NCBI GenBank assembly: GCA_934271265.1
Contig: CAKQRE010000042.1
Coordinates: 62,001-126,000 of the forward strand
Direction of reading: 5' to 3'
Length of the DNA: 64,000 bases
Origin: an uncultured Clostridia bacterium
GTDB lineage: Bacteria; Bacillota; Clostridia; Christensenellales; Borkfalkiaceae
Position 1 is the stretch's first letter. Each line of letters opens with the position of its first letter. Below the pieces are notes generated by a model. That model was given only the letters and a program-made list of their open reading frames with translations, was not told the DNA's origin and searched no databases. Below are positions 1 through 8,125 of this stretch, piece after piece. The position numbers were made by a program, and so were the translations under genes.

Positions 1-1838
1 AATTCGGCACGGGCGCGGTGAAGATCACCCCCGCGCACGACCCGAACGACTTCGAAGTGGGGCTTCGCCACAATCTCGAAGTCATCCGCGTGATGAACGA
101 CGACGGCACGATGAACGAAAAAGCGGGCAAGTATGCCGGCATGGATCGTTACGAGTGCAGAGATGCCCTGGTGGAAGACCTGAAAAAAAGCGGCAATCTC
201 GAAAAGATCGAGCCGCATGCGCACAACGTGGGGCATTGTTATCGCTGCCATACCACCGTGGAACCGATCGTTTCCAAACAGTGGTTCCTGAAGATGGAGG
301 GTCTCGCGAAACCCGCGATCGCCGCCGTGAGAAAAAAGAGCATTCAGTTCAACCCCGATCGCTTCACGAAAGTTTACTATAACTGGATGGAAAACGTAAG
401 GGATTGGTGTATTTCCCGTCAGCTCTGGTGGGGACACAGGATCCCGGCGTATTATTGCGAGGATTGCGGCGAAACGGTCGTGGCAAAGGAAATGCCGACC
501 GTCTGTCCGAAGTGCGGCGGAAAGAAATTCCGTCAGGACGAAGACGTGCTCGATACGTGGTTCTCTTCCGCATTGTGGCCTTTCTCGACCCTCGGTTATC
601 CCGACGATACCGAAGATCTCCGTTATTTTTACCCGACGGACGTTCTCGTCACCGCGTACGATATCATCTTTTTCTGGGTTGCGAGAATGATCTTCAGCGG
701 GATCAAGCACATGGGGAGAATTCCGTTTAAGGACGTTCTGATCCACGGCATAGTGAGAGACTCTCAAGGGAGAAAAATGAGCAAATCTCTCGGAAACGGA
801 ATCGATCCCATCGAGATCATCGAAAACTACGGGGCGGATACCTTGCGCTATTGCCTTCTGAACGGTATTTCCGCCGGAAGCGATATCCGTTATTCTCCCG
901 AAAAGCTGGAAGGTTGCCGCAACTTTATCAATAAGATCTGGAATGCTTCCCGTTTCGTGCTTTTAAATTGCGAAGGGGTGGAAGTAAAGAAGGAGCTTTC
1001 CGAATGTAAGCTCGGCGTTGCGGACAAATGGATCGTTTCCAAGCTGAACACCGTCGTTCGCGAAGTGACCGTGAATATGGAAAAATATGAGATCGGGCTT
1101 GCCTGCGCGGCATTGCAGGATTTTGTCTGGTCCGATTTCTGCGACTGGTATATCGAATTCTGCAAACCGACCCTTTACGGCGAGGACGCAAAGAAAAAGC
1201 AGGATACCGTAAGCGTGCTTTGCTACGTTCTGAAAAACATGCTCAAACTCCTGCATCCGTTCATTCCGTTCGTAACGGAAGAGATCTACAGCCATCTGCC
1301 CGGAACGGAAGGCAGCATCATGGTTTCCGAATTCCCCCGTTATAACATGAAATTCTCTTACCGCAAGGAAAGAGCCGCTATGGAAAAGATCATGGACGTG
1401 GTGAAGTCGGTAAGAGCGATCAAGCTGGAAACGGGTGCCGCTCCTTCCGCGAAAGTCGATCTGTTCGTCGTTACGGAACAGAAAAAACTTCTTTCCGATT
1501 GTTCCGTTTATCTCAACAAGCTCTGCAACGTGGGTAAGATCACGTTTATTTCCTCGAAAGAGGATCTGACGGAAAAAGTCGTTTCCAAGATCCTGGACGG
1601 ATTTGAGATCTACATTCCTCTCGGCGAGCTTGTCGATACCGAAAAGGAGATCGCGAGACTGAAAGCGGAGATCGAAAAGACGGAAAACGAGATCGCCCGG
1701 GCGAACGGAAAACTGTCCAATCAGGGCTTCGTATCCAAAGCGCCTAAGGCGTTGATCGAAGGCGAAAAGGCGAAGGTGCAGAAGTTCACCGAGATCAGGG
1801 AAAAACTCCTTGTTTCTCTGAAAGAGCTCGAGGCGTGA
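1..1838 (+). CDS. valS: Valine--tRNA ligase, C-terminal part (5' end outside the window)
   Basis: Charges tRNA-Val with valine in the cytoplasm. The frame is already open at base 3 and reads FGTGAVKITPAHDPNDFE, a typical ValRS stretch from the late editing domain, so the GTG at 18 is internal and the true start lies upstream. Visible parts: the catalytic-domain end with the class I signature GRKMSKSLGNG (bases about 768-800), a zinc-binding-like CEDCG...CPKCGG insert near base 456-523, the anticodon-binding domain, and a C-terminal coiled-coil arm with heptads of E, K and L (about 1630-1838). About 610 of the usual 880 residues are present. Stop TGA at 1836. The next gene follows 19 bases later. 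Confidence 0.97.
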   Translation, partial: FGTGAVKITPAHDPNDFEVGLRHNLEVIRVMNDDGTMNEKAGKYAGMDRYECRDALVEDLKKSGNLEKIEPHAHNVGHCYRCHTTVEPIVSKQWFLKMEGLAKPAIAAVRKKSIQFNPDRFTKVYYNWMENVRDWCISRQLWWGHRIPAYYCEDCGETVVAKEMPTVCPKCGGKKFRQDEDVLDTWFSSALWPFSTLGYPDDTEDLRYFYPTDVLVTAYDIIFFWVARMIFSGIKHMGRIPFKDVLIHGIVRDSQGRKMSKSLGNGIDPIEIIENYGADTLRYCLLNGISAGSDIRYSPEKLEGCRNFINKIWNASRFVLLNCEGVEVKKELSECKLGVADKWIVSKLNTVVREVTVNMEKYEIGLACAALQDFVWSDFCDWYIEFCKPTLYGEDAKKKQDTVSVLCYVLKNMLKLLHPFIPFVTEEIYSHLPGTEGSIMVSEFPRYNMKFSYRKERAAMEKIMDVVKSVRAIKLETGAAPSAKVDLFVVTEQKKLLSDCSVYLNKLCNVGKITFISSKEDLTEKVVSKILDGFEIYIPLGELVDTEKEIARLKAEIEKTENEIARANGKLSNQGFVSKAPKALIEGEKAKVQKFTEIREKLLVSLKELEA

Positions 1839-1857
1839 AAACGGAAGGGGAAATAGG

Positions 1858-2349
1858 ATGATACTTGCGGAATACGAAGAAACGAGGGAAATGCGGGAGA
1901 AAACCGCAAAAGCAATCCTTCTGAGTTTAATTAAACCGTTTATAGTTCTGTTGCCGTTCTGTCTGGTTGCCGCTGCGTTTTATCTTTTTATTAAAATCCG
2001 TTTCGATCCGGAAGATCTCGCTTTTGCGATCGCGGTCGTATCGTTTTGCTTTGTGTTTTTTGTCGGTTTATGGGTGTTTTTGTATTTTTCCTATAAAAGG
2101 CAACTTTGTAACGGGTTTGAATTTCAAAGCGAAAACGGCGTCGCGAAGTGTGTGATTTCGAAGGAAGGAACCACCTACGAATTGAGGAATCTGACCAAGG
2201 ATACAAACTCTAAGTTCGATCGCGCGCAAATTAAATCGGCGAAACAGGTAGGTGATTTTCTGTTTGTTACGTTGCGGAACAGGTTGACCGTAATATTTCC
2301 GGCATTGCCCGGCCTGACGGACGAATTTCTTCCGAAAAACAGAAGGTGA
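1858..2349 (+). CDS. Small two-helix membrane protein (YcxB-like, uncharacterised)
   Basis: A 163-residue protein with two hydrophobic segments, at about residues 20-48 and 55-80. A polar C-terminal part of about 80 residues follows, containing beta-like stretches (GVAKCVISKEG, GDFLFVTLRNRLTVIFP). Two helices followed by a small soluble beta domain resemble the YcxB family; that is a layout match, not a proven homology. The ATG is preceded by GGAAGGGGAAATAGG, a good ribosome site. It lies 19 bases after valS and is probably co-transcribed; the transcript ends at the hairpin after 2373. Function unknown. Confidence 0.75.
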   Translation: MILAEYEETREMREKTAKAILLSLIKPFIVLLPFCLVAAAFYLFIKIRFDPEDLAFAIAVVSFCFVFFVGLWVFLYFSYKRQLCNGFEFQSENGVAKCVISKEGTTYELRNLTKDTNSKFDRAQIKSAKQVGDFLFVTLRNRLTVIFPALPGLTDEFLPKNRR

Positions 2350-2372
2350 GCGGGAGAAGGTCGTGATGTGCG

Positions 2373-2416
2373 AACCGCAGAGGGATCGGCGTTTCTCTCT
2401 GCGGTTTTTGTTTTTC
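2373..2416 (+). terminator. Intrinsic terminator after valS operon
   Basis: The stem ACCGCAGAG (2374-2382) pairs with CTCTGCGGT (2397-2405) and is followed by TTTTTGTTTTT. It lies just downstream of the small membrane protein gene. Confidence 0.85.
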
Positions 2417-2438
2417 GTGTTTTATTGTCGTCCGGCAT
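2417..2438 (-). repeat. Half copy of the 36-bp palindrome (weak)
   Basis: Read on the minus strand this is ATGCCGGACGACAATAAAAC, close to the left half of the dispersed palindrome at 18877, 25478, 33595 and 54414. Only one arm is present and the match is imperfect. Confidence 0.4.
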
Positions 2439-2534
2439 GAGAGGCTCGTTCGGACCGGAGTGTCGAAAAAAAAGAGTTCTTTCCCGTAAAATCCTGTTTT
2501 TTACGAGAAATTTACTTTTTCAAGCCTCTATGGT

Positions 2535-2563
2535 TTGCTAAAAATCGAAAATTATGTTACAAT
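2535..2563 (+). promoter_or_regulatory. Sigma-A promoter for RNase J
   Basis: TTGCTA (2535-2540), a 17-bp spacer, then TACAAT (2558-2563). The next start codon is at 2886, so the mRNA would carry a leader of about 315 nt. The leader (2570-2885) has no convincing gene. It contains a short hairpin, CCTCT-GAA-AGAGG (2767-2779), followed by six T residues, which could act as a weak attenuator. Confidence 0.7.
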
Positions 2564-2885
2564 AGATAGGACAATCGGAGTTTTAGCGTCGGGTGCGCCT
2601 TTATGAAACGGAATATTTCCGGGAAAGGGCGTTTACCGATCGCCTGAAATAGAATTTGATCAAAAAGGATCTCCTTTTTGCGGAAAAGTATTGCCGGTAC
2701 GGGTTTCTTGTCCGGGCGGCTTTTCACACGAGAAAGGCGGCTTTTGCCGTCATGCGATTTAAAATTCCTCTGAAAGAGGTTTTTTCGTCGTGCCGGAGTA
2801 ATTTGCGGCATTCTTTTCCGTTGCGGGAAAAAGGAATGTTTTTTCTTCGGCGTCAGCAAAAAGAGAGATCCGAACGGAGTGAAAA

Positions 2886-4538
2886 TTGAAAAATAAAAGC
2901 GGATTGAAAGTCCGTTTCCTCGGCGGCGTCGGGGAAATCGGCAAGAACATGACCGCGCTCGAGTACGGAAAAGACATCATCGTGATCGACGCGGGGCTTA
3001 CGTTCCCGAGCGCGGAAATGCCCGGGATCGATCAGGTGATACCCGATATCACCTATCTGATGCAGAACAGAGACAGAGTGCGCGGTATTTTCCTTACGCA
3101 CGGACACGAAGACCACATAGGCGGTCTTCCGTACGTTCTGAAGGATCTCAACGTTCCCGTTTACGGAACGAAGCTCACGCTGATGCTCTGCGAGCACAAA
3201 CTTAAGGAACAGCGGGTCAACGGGTATAAGCTCAATTGCGTCAGCCCGGGATCGGTTATCAAAACGGGTTGCTTCCAGGTGGAATTTATTCACGTGAATC
3301 ATTCCATTCCGGGCAGCTGCGCGCTTTCGATCTCCACCCCCGTCGGGATCGTCTTCCATTCGGGAGACTTCAAGATCGACATGACGCCGATCAGCGGGCA
3401 GATGACGGATATCCCGAGGATCTCGGAGATCGGCAAAAAAGGCGTAACCCTTCTCTTGTGCGAATCGACGAACGTCGAGCAGGAAGGGTATACCATGAGC
3501 GAAATGGTCGTCGGCGAAACGCTCGACGGGCTTTTCCGCGACAACGCGAGAAGAAGGATCATCGTGGCGACTTTCGCAACGAACGTTCACCGTCTTCAGC
3601 AGATCGTGAATCTTGCCGAAAAACACAGAAGAAAGATCGCTTTTTCGGGAAGAAGTATGCTTAACGTCGTCGACGCGGCGACAAAGGTCGGCGAGATCTC
3701 CATTCCCGAAAACATGGTGGTGGATATCGAAAAAATCAAAAACGTTGCCGATAAAGACCTTGTTATCGTTTCCACGGGAAGCCAGGGCGAGCCGATGAGC
3801 GCGCTTACCAGAATGGCTGCGGGCGATTACAATCAGGTGCAGGTGGGGAGCAACGATACGATCATCATCTCGGCGTCTCCCATTCCGGGCAACGAAAAGA
3901 GCATTTATCAGGTCATCAACAATCTTTACAGAAAAGGCGCGGAAGTCGTTTATAAATCGATCGCGAAGATCCACGTTTCCGGGCATGCCTGTCAGGAAGA
4001 ATTGAAGATCCTTCACACGCTTTTAAACCCTCGGTTCTTTATTCCCGTTCACGGAGAATACAGACATCTGAAAAAACATTGCCGTCTTGCGAAAGCGACG
4101 GGTATGAAAGAGGCGAACATGTTGATCGCCGACATCGGCGATACGGTGGAAGTGACCGCGCGAAGCATGAAGAAAGGGGAGCGTTTCCAGTCCGGCTCCC
4201 GCTATATCGACGGGCTTTCCATCGACGATACCGAAACGGTCGTGCGGGACAGAAAACGCCTTGCCGAAGACGGGCTTATCGTTGCCGTGTGCTGTATTTC
4301 GGAAGATACGGGCGAGATCGTTTCCGATCCCGATATCATCAACAAAGGCTCTATTCTGACCGACGCACAGGTAAAAGAGGCAAAGAACATTCTCGCAAAA
4401 ACGCTGAACGGCTTCGATATGAAAGCCTCGGCGGATAAATCGGAAGTAAGAAACGCTATCCGTAAAAACCTTCGCAACTACATCATGAGAAAAACGAAGA
4501 AGAATCCTATGATCCTTCCCGTGATCACGGAAGTGTAA
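2886..4538 (+). CDS. rnj: Ribonuclease J
   Basis: A 550-residue metallo-beta-lactamase/beta-CASP ribonuclease with 5'-to-3' exonuclease and endonuclease activity, central to mRNA decay and rRNA maturation. The zinc-binding motif THGHEDHIGG is near residues 75-84. The N-terminal FLGGVGEIGKNM, the STNVEQEGYT segment, the beta-CASP domain (ATFATNVHRLQQ, STGSQGEP) and HVSGHA are all in place, followed by a C-terminal domain. Length matches RNase J1/J2 (about 555). The start is TTG at 2886, supported by GGAG at about 2875-2878 and by alignment of the usual N-terminus. The stop overlaps the next ATG by one base, so the two genes are coupled. It is preceded by a long leader. Confidence 0.96.
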   Translation: MKNKSGLKVRFLGGVGEIGKNMTALEYGKDIIVIDAGLTFPSAEMPGIDQVIPDITYLMQNRDRVRGIFLTHGHEDHIGGLPYVLKDLNVPVYGTKLTLMLCEHKLKEQRVNGYKLNCVSPGSVIKTGCFQVEFIHVNHSIPGSCALSISTPVGIVFHSGDFKIDMTPISGQMTDIPRISEIGKKGVTLLLCESTNVEQEGYTMSEMVVGETLDGLFRDNARRRIIVATFATNVHRLQQIVNLAEKHRRKIAFSGRSMLNVVDAATKVGEISIPENMVVDIEKIKNVADKDLVIVSTGSQGEPMSALTRMAAGDYNQVQVGSNDTIIISASPIPGNEKSIYQVINNLYRKGAEVVYKSIAKIHVSGHACQEELKILHTLLNPRFFIPVHGEYRHLKKHCRLAKATGMKEANMLIADIGDTVEVTARSMKKGERFQSGSRYIDGLSIDDTETVVRDRKRLAEDGLIVAVCCISEDTGEIVSDPDIINKGSILTDAQVKEAKNILAKTLNGFDMKASADKSEVRNAIRKNLRNYIMRKTKKNPMILPVITEV

Positions 4539-5188
4539 TGCACGAAAAAATCAAAAAAATGCTTGCGGATAACGCCGCGCTCCACATCGGGGAAGAAATA
4601 CGCCGTCTGCACGACGAAAATCGCGAAGAGGGCGTCCCCACCATTTTAACGGACGGGCTGAACGAACTTCTTCTGCTGGCTAAGATCAGACAGCCGAAGA
4701 AGATCCTCGAGCTCGGCACCGCGGCGGGATGTTCCGGTATCGCTCTTTTAAAGGCTTTACCAAGCGCCGTACTTTATACGGTCGAAGCGCGGGAAAAATC
4801 TTATCTCGCGGCGAAAGAAAACTTTATTTCGTACGGCGTTGCGGACAGGGTGAAACAGTTTCTCGGCGACGCGCGAGACGTTCTATGCGACATCAACGAA
4901 AAATTCGATTTTGTTTTTTTGGGCTGCAATAAGTCAAAATATAAGGAATTATACGGAAAAATAAAAGAAATTATGTCGGACGGGGCGGTTCTTTTCGCCG
5001 ATAACGTTCTCTTTCGCGGTTATATTACGGAAGAGGTCAAGGTGCCGCATCGTTTTAAAACCATTCAGCATAACATGACGGATTTTTTAGTATCGATCAC
5101 GACCGATCCGGATATGATCACCACGATCTCCGACGTCGGCGACGGGATCTCGATCTCTTATAAAAAAGAAAAGGAAACATCACTATGA
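4538..5188 (+). CDS. trmR: SAM-dependent O-methyltransferase, TrmR-like (tRNA U34)
   Basis: A 216-residue class I SAM-dependent methyltransferase of the caffeoyl-CoA/catechol OMT fold. The SAM-binding loop is LELGTAAGCSG (about residues 52-62), and the metal/substrate aspartates lie in FVFLGCNKSKY and FADNVLF. In Bacillus subtilis the homologue YrrM (TrmR) methylates 5-hydroxyuridine at tRNA position 34 to mo5U and is encoded next to the U32-family hydroxylation proteins. Here too it sits directly before a U32 peptidase gene with a 4-base ATGA overlap, which is the main reason for this call. It overlaps rnj by one base. The family assignment is firm; the tRNA substrate is inferred from neighbourhood. 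Confidence 0.85.
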   Translation: MHEKIKKMLADNAALHIGEEIRRLHDENREEGVPTILTDGLNELLLLAKIRQPKKILELGTAAGCSGIALLKALPSAVLYTVEAREKSYLAAKENFISYGVADRVKQFLGDARDVLCDINEKFDFVFLGCNKSKYKELYGKIKEIMSDGAVLFADNVLFRGYITEEVKVPHRFKTIQHNMTDFLVSITTDPDMITTISDVGDGISISYKKEKETSL

Positions 5189-6399
5189 ACCGAATAGAAT
5201 TGCTCGCGCCCGCGGGCAATTTTTCAAAACTGAAAACGGCGATCTATTTCGGTGCGGACGCAGTGTACGCCGGCGGTAAAAACTTTTCTCTGCGCGCGCT
5301 CAGCGATAATTTTACCGAAGAAGAACTTGCCGAAGGCGTCGTGTACGCTCACGAACGCGGCGTGAAGTTTTACGTTACCGTGAATATTTTCCCTCGTAAT
5401 GCGGATATGGAAGAAGCCTCGCGGTATTTTCGTTTGTTGCAGAATATCGGGGTGGACGCCGTTCTGATTACCGATCCCGGTTTTATTTCTCTCTGCCGGG
5501 AGGTCGCGCCCCTTCTTCCCATTCATTTAAGTACGCAGGCGAATACTCTCAATTATCGCTCCGTCGCATTCTGGCGGGACGAGGGGGTGAAGAGGGTCGT
5601 TCTCGCAAGAGAGCTTTCGATCGCGGAGATCGCAGAAATATCGGAAAAAGTTCCGGACATTCAGCTGGAAGCCTTCGTGCACGGCGCGATGTGCATTTCC
5701 TATAGCGGAAGATGCCTTCTCTCCAACTATTTCAACGGAAGAGACAGTAACCGCGGCGAATGCGTGCAGGCGTGCCGATGGCATTACGAACTTCGCGAGA
5801 GATCGAAAAACGGAGATTTTTATCCCGTGGAAGAAGACGGGCGCGGTACGTATATTTTAAACAGCAAAGACCTGAATATGATAGAATATCTCCCGGAAAT
5901 GGAGAAGGCAGGCGTGGTTTCGTTTAAAATCGAAGGGAGAATGAAGAGCGAATACTATCTCGCAACGGTCGTAAACGCTTATCGCCGCGCGATAGACAGC
6001 TATCATAATAATCTTGAAAATTACAGAAATAATCACGAATTTTTTGATGAATTACGAAAGACGAACCATCGCGCGTTTACCACGGCTTATATGCTTTCCG
6101 ATCGGGACGATACGGTGAATTACGAAGATTCGCAGTCTGCCGGCGAAAAAACTTTTGCGGCGGTCATCGTAAGGGAAACGGACGAAAACGGCATTGCCGT
6201 GATCGAAATGCGGAATCGTTTCCGTGCGGGGGAAACGCTCGAGATCCTTTCGCCGAAAGAGAATTTCAATAAATCGTTTATCGTGAAAGATATGTTCGAC
6301 GAAAACGGCGAACGGGTGGAAGATGCGAAGCTCGTACAGCAGAAACTTGCGATCGCGTGTCCGTATCGGTTATACGAAGGGGACATTCTTCGCCGTTGA
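5185..6399 (+). CDS. trhP: U32 peptidase family protein, TrhP-like tRNA hydroxylation protein
   Basis: A 404-residue member of the U32 'peptidase' family, whose TrhP branch (YrrN/YrrO, YegQ) carries out prephenate-dependent hydroxylation of U34 in tRNA. The family signature EAFVHGAMCISYSGRC is present at about residues 162-177, followed by the cysteine pattern CLLSNYFNGRDSNRGEC and CRW typical of the iron-sulfur-binding members. An N-terminal TIM-barrel (ELLAPAGNFSKLKTAI) and a small C-terminal beta domain are visible. The single 404-residue copy resembles YrrO. The start ATG overlaps the stop of the methyltransferase gene, so a two-gene cassette making 5-methoxyuridine is likely. Confidence 0.88.
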   Translation: MNRIELLAPAGNFSKLKTAIYFGADAVYAGGKNFSLRALSDNFTEEELAEGVVYAHERGVKFYVTVNIFPRNADMEEASRYFRLLQNIGVDAVLITDPGFISLCREVAPLLPIHLSTQANTLNYRSVAFWRDEGVKRVVLARELSIAEIAEISEKVPDIQLEAFVHGAMCISYSGRCLLSNYFNGRDSNRGECVQACRWHYELRERSKNGDFYPVEEDGRGTYILNSKDLNMIEYLPEMEKAGVVSFKIEGRMKSEYYLATVVNAYRRAIDSYHNNLENYRNNHEFFDELRKTNHRAFTTAYMLSDRDDTVNYEDSQSAGEKTFAAVIVRETDENGIAVIEMRNRFRAGETLEILSPKENFNKSFIVKDMFDENGERVEDAKLVQQKLAIACPYRLYEGDILRR

Positions 6400-6495
6400 G
6401 CGAGGCGGGCAATCCTGCGTGTCCGTTCCCCGAAGCGGGAAAACGGAGAGAGAGGGAACCGATTCTTTAACGAAAACATCCGAAAGGAGAAAAAT

Positions 6496-7290
6496 ATGAA
6501 AAACGTGATTGTGATAACGGGCGCGTCGAGCGGGATCGGCAAGGAGTTTGCCGTGCAGCTCGACAAGACGGAAAAGGCGGACGAGATCTGGGTCCTTGCG
6601 AGAAGGCTCGATCGTCTTGAAAAACTTAGGGGAGAATTGAAAACGAAGGTCGTTCCCGTTGCCGCCGATCTTTCTACGGCGGAAGGGATCGCCGTTTACG
6701 CCGAAAAACTTGCGGCGGAAAAACCGAACGTTACGATCCTTGCGAACTGTTCGGGATTCGGTAAATTCGGACATATCGAGAAAATCCCTCTCGAACAGGA
6801 GCTTAACATGATCGATCTCAACTGCAAGGCTCCCGTTGCGATGATCGATCGGACGCTTCCTTATATGGAACGGGGCGGGCGGATTGTGAACGTCGCTTCC
6901 TGCGCCGGATTCCAGCCGATCCCGTATATCAACGTTTACGCGGCGTCTAAGTCTTTTCTATTAAGTTACTCGCGCGCGCTTGCGCGCGAACTTGCATATC
7001 GCGGGATCTCCGTTCTTGCCGTATGCCCTTTCTGGACAAAGACGGAGTTTTTCGATCGCGCGATCGAGCCTTCCGAAAAGACGGTGGTTGTAAAGTATGA
7101 CGTTTTATACCGTCCGGAAGACGTGGTTCGTCAGGCTTTGAAAGATATGCGGAAAGGGAAGGATATTTCCGTATACGGGAAGATCAACCGATTGCAGAAA
7201 TTCGCGACGAAAGTGCTTCCGCATTCTCTCGTGATGAAGATCTGGATGAGAAAGGAAAAGCTCGACGGAACGCCGGAAATGAGAAAGTGA
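6496..7290 (+). CDS. Short-chain dehydrogenase/reductase
   Basis: A 264-residue classical SDR oxidoreductase. It has the Rossmann motif TGASSGIG (residues 8-15), the catalytic serine in NVASCAG, and the YAASK catalytic Tyr-Lys pair. The C-terminal part, rich in basic and hydrophobic residues (LPHSLVMKIWMRKEK), resembles the DltE/YqjQ-like subgroup that may sit at the membrane. Substrate cannot be told. The ATG at 6496 follows a good AAAGGAG site. It is 96 bases after the U32 gene and before a strong terminator, so it may be the last gene of the rnj operon. Confidence 0.88.
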   Translation: MKNVIVITGASSGIGKEFAVQLDKTEKADEIWVLARRLDRLEKLRGELKTKVVPVAADLSTAEGIAVYAEKLAAEKPNVTILANCSGFGKFGHIEKIPLEQELNMIDLNCKAPVAMIDRTLPYMERGGRIVNVASCAGFQPIPYINVYAASKSFLLSYSRALARELAYRGISVLAVCPFWTKTEFFDRAIEPSEKTVVVKYDVLYRPEDVVRQALKDMRKGKDISVYGKINRLQKFATKVLPHSLVMKIWMRKEKLDGTPEMRK

Positions 7291-7463
7291 ACGTCGTGAG
7301 TGTTTTGTGACGGTAAGGAAAACCCGTTTCGGGCGGAAAAGAGCTCTTCTTTCCGCGGCGGAAGAGAAGAAAGAGCCGTTCGGCCTTCCGCAGAAGCCTT
7401 TCGGTGAAAAGAATAGGAAATCACGGAAGTCTTTCGGTGAAAAATCGGAATAAAACCACATTT

Positions 7464-7496
7464 GCCCCCTCTTTTCGGGAAGGGGGCTTTTTTTTG
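7464..7496 (+). terminator. Intrinsic terminator before the division cluster
   Basis: GCCCCCT (7464-7470) pairs with AGGGGGC (7481-7487) and is followed by eight T residues. It separates the SDR gene from mraZ. The remaining 7497-7630 holds no gene; a weaker G-rich stretch with a T run lies at 7580-7604. Confidence 0.9.
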
Positions 7497-7631
7497 CCGC
7501 AAAAATGAAACCGGTGACAAGCGATAACCGCTTTTGAAAAATTTATGACCACCGTTTTTTAACTTAAATTTTTCATTTTTCGACTCCTGAGGGGGCTTTT
7601 TTTTATTGTGTGAAAAAAAATTTCAGAAAAG

Positions 7632-7673
7632 TTGTTAAAAGTGGTTGACAGTGGTCAAAAATAGTTATATAAT
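7632..7673 (+). promoter_or_regulatory. Division-cluster promoter with overlapping MraZ-type repeats
   Basis: A perfect consensus promoter: TTGACA (7645-7650), 17 bp, TATAAT (7668-7673). Overlapping the -35 box are repeats with a 10-bp period: TTGTT at 7632, TGGTT at 7642, TGGTC at 7652 and TAGTT at 7662. This matches the layout of known MraZ boxes (TGGGN repeats with 5-bp spacers). MraZ made from the first gene is therefore likely to repress this promoter. Confidence 0.8.
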
Positions 7674-7698
7674 AGGATCACGATAAAAGGAGAACCAA

Positions 7699-8124
7699 AT
7701 GTTTTCGGGAGAATACGCTCATCAGCTCGATGAAAAAAACAGAATACGTATTCCTGCGAAATACAAGGCGGAGCTGGGAGACAAATACGTTTTTTGCAAG
7801 GGTGCGACGAAGTGCATTTACGTAATGCCCCTCGCGGCGTTCGAGAAAGAAGCGGAAAAGTTTTCCTCCATCTCCTTATTCGACGAAGAAGCGCAGGACG
7901 CGCTCTCCGAATTTATGTCTTCTTTCTTTCAACCGGAAGAGGACAAGCAGGGCAGAGTTCTTCTCCCGCCGGCACTTCGGGAGTATGCCGGGATCGAAAA
8001 AAACGTCGTTACGGTGGGTGCTTTCAACAAGCTCGAGATCTGGAGCGAAGAAGTTCGCGAAGAGAGAAGAAAGGAAAAGACCTTCCGCGAGAGACTGAAG
8101 ATCCTTGCGGACAGGACGAAGTGA
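7699..8124 (+). CDS. mraZ: Transcriptional regulator MraZ
   Basis: A 141-residue protein with two AbrB-like MraZ repeats. The first begins MFSGEYAHQLDEKNRIRIPA; the second contains DKQGRVLLPPALREYAGI. Both carry the DXXGR core, the DNA-binding element of the ring-shaped MraZ oligomer, which represses the mra/dcw promoter. The start is fixed by an AAAGGAGAACCAA ribosome site. It is the first gene of the cluster, 26 bases after the consensus -10 box, with likely operator repeats directly upstream. rsmH starts one base after its stop codon. Confidence 0.97.
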   Translation: MFSGEYAHQLDEKNRIRIPAKYKAELGDKYVFCKGATKCIYVMPLAAFEKEAEKFSSISLFDEEAQDALSEFMSSFFQPEEDKQGRVLLPPALREYAGIEKNVVTVGAFNKLEIWSEEVREERRKEKTFRERLKILADRTK

Positions 8125-8125
8125 T

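Noticed and set aside
2853..4016. A 387-codon minus-strand frame inside RNase J
   Set aside because: Antisense shadow of a certain gene; composition rich in Arg, His and Asp without any motif.
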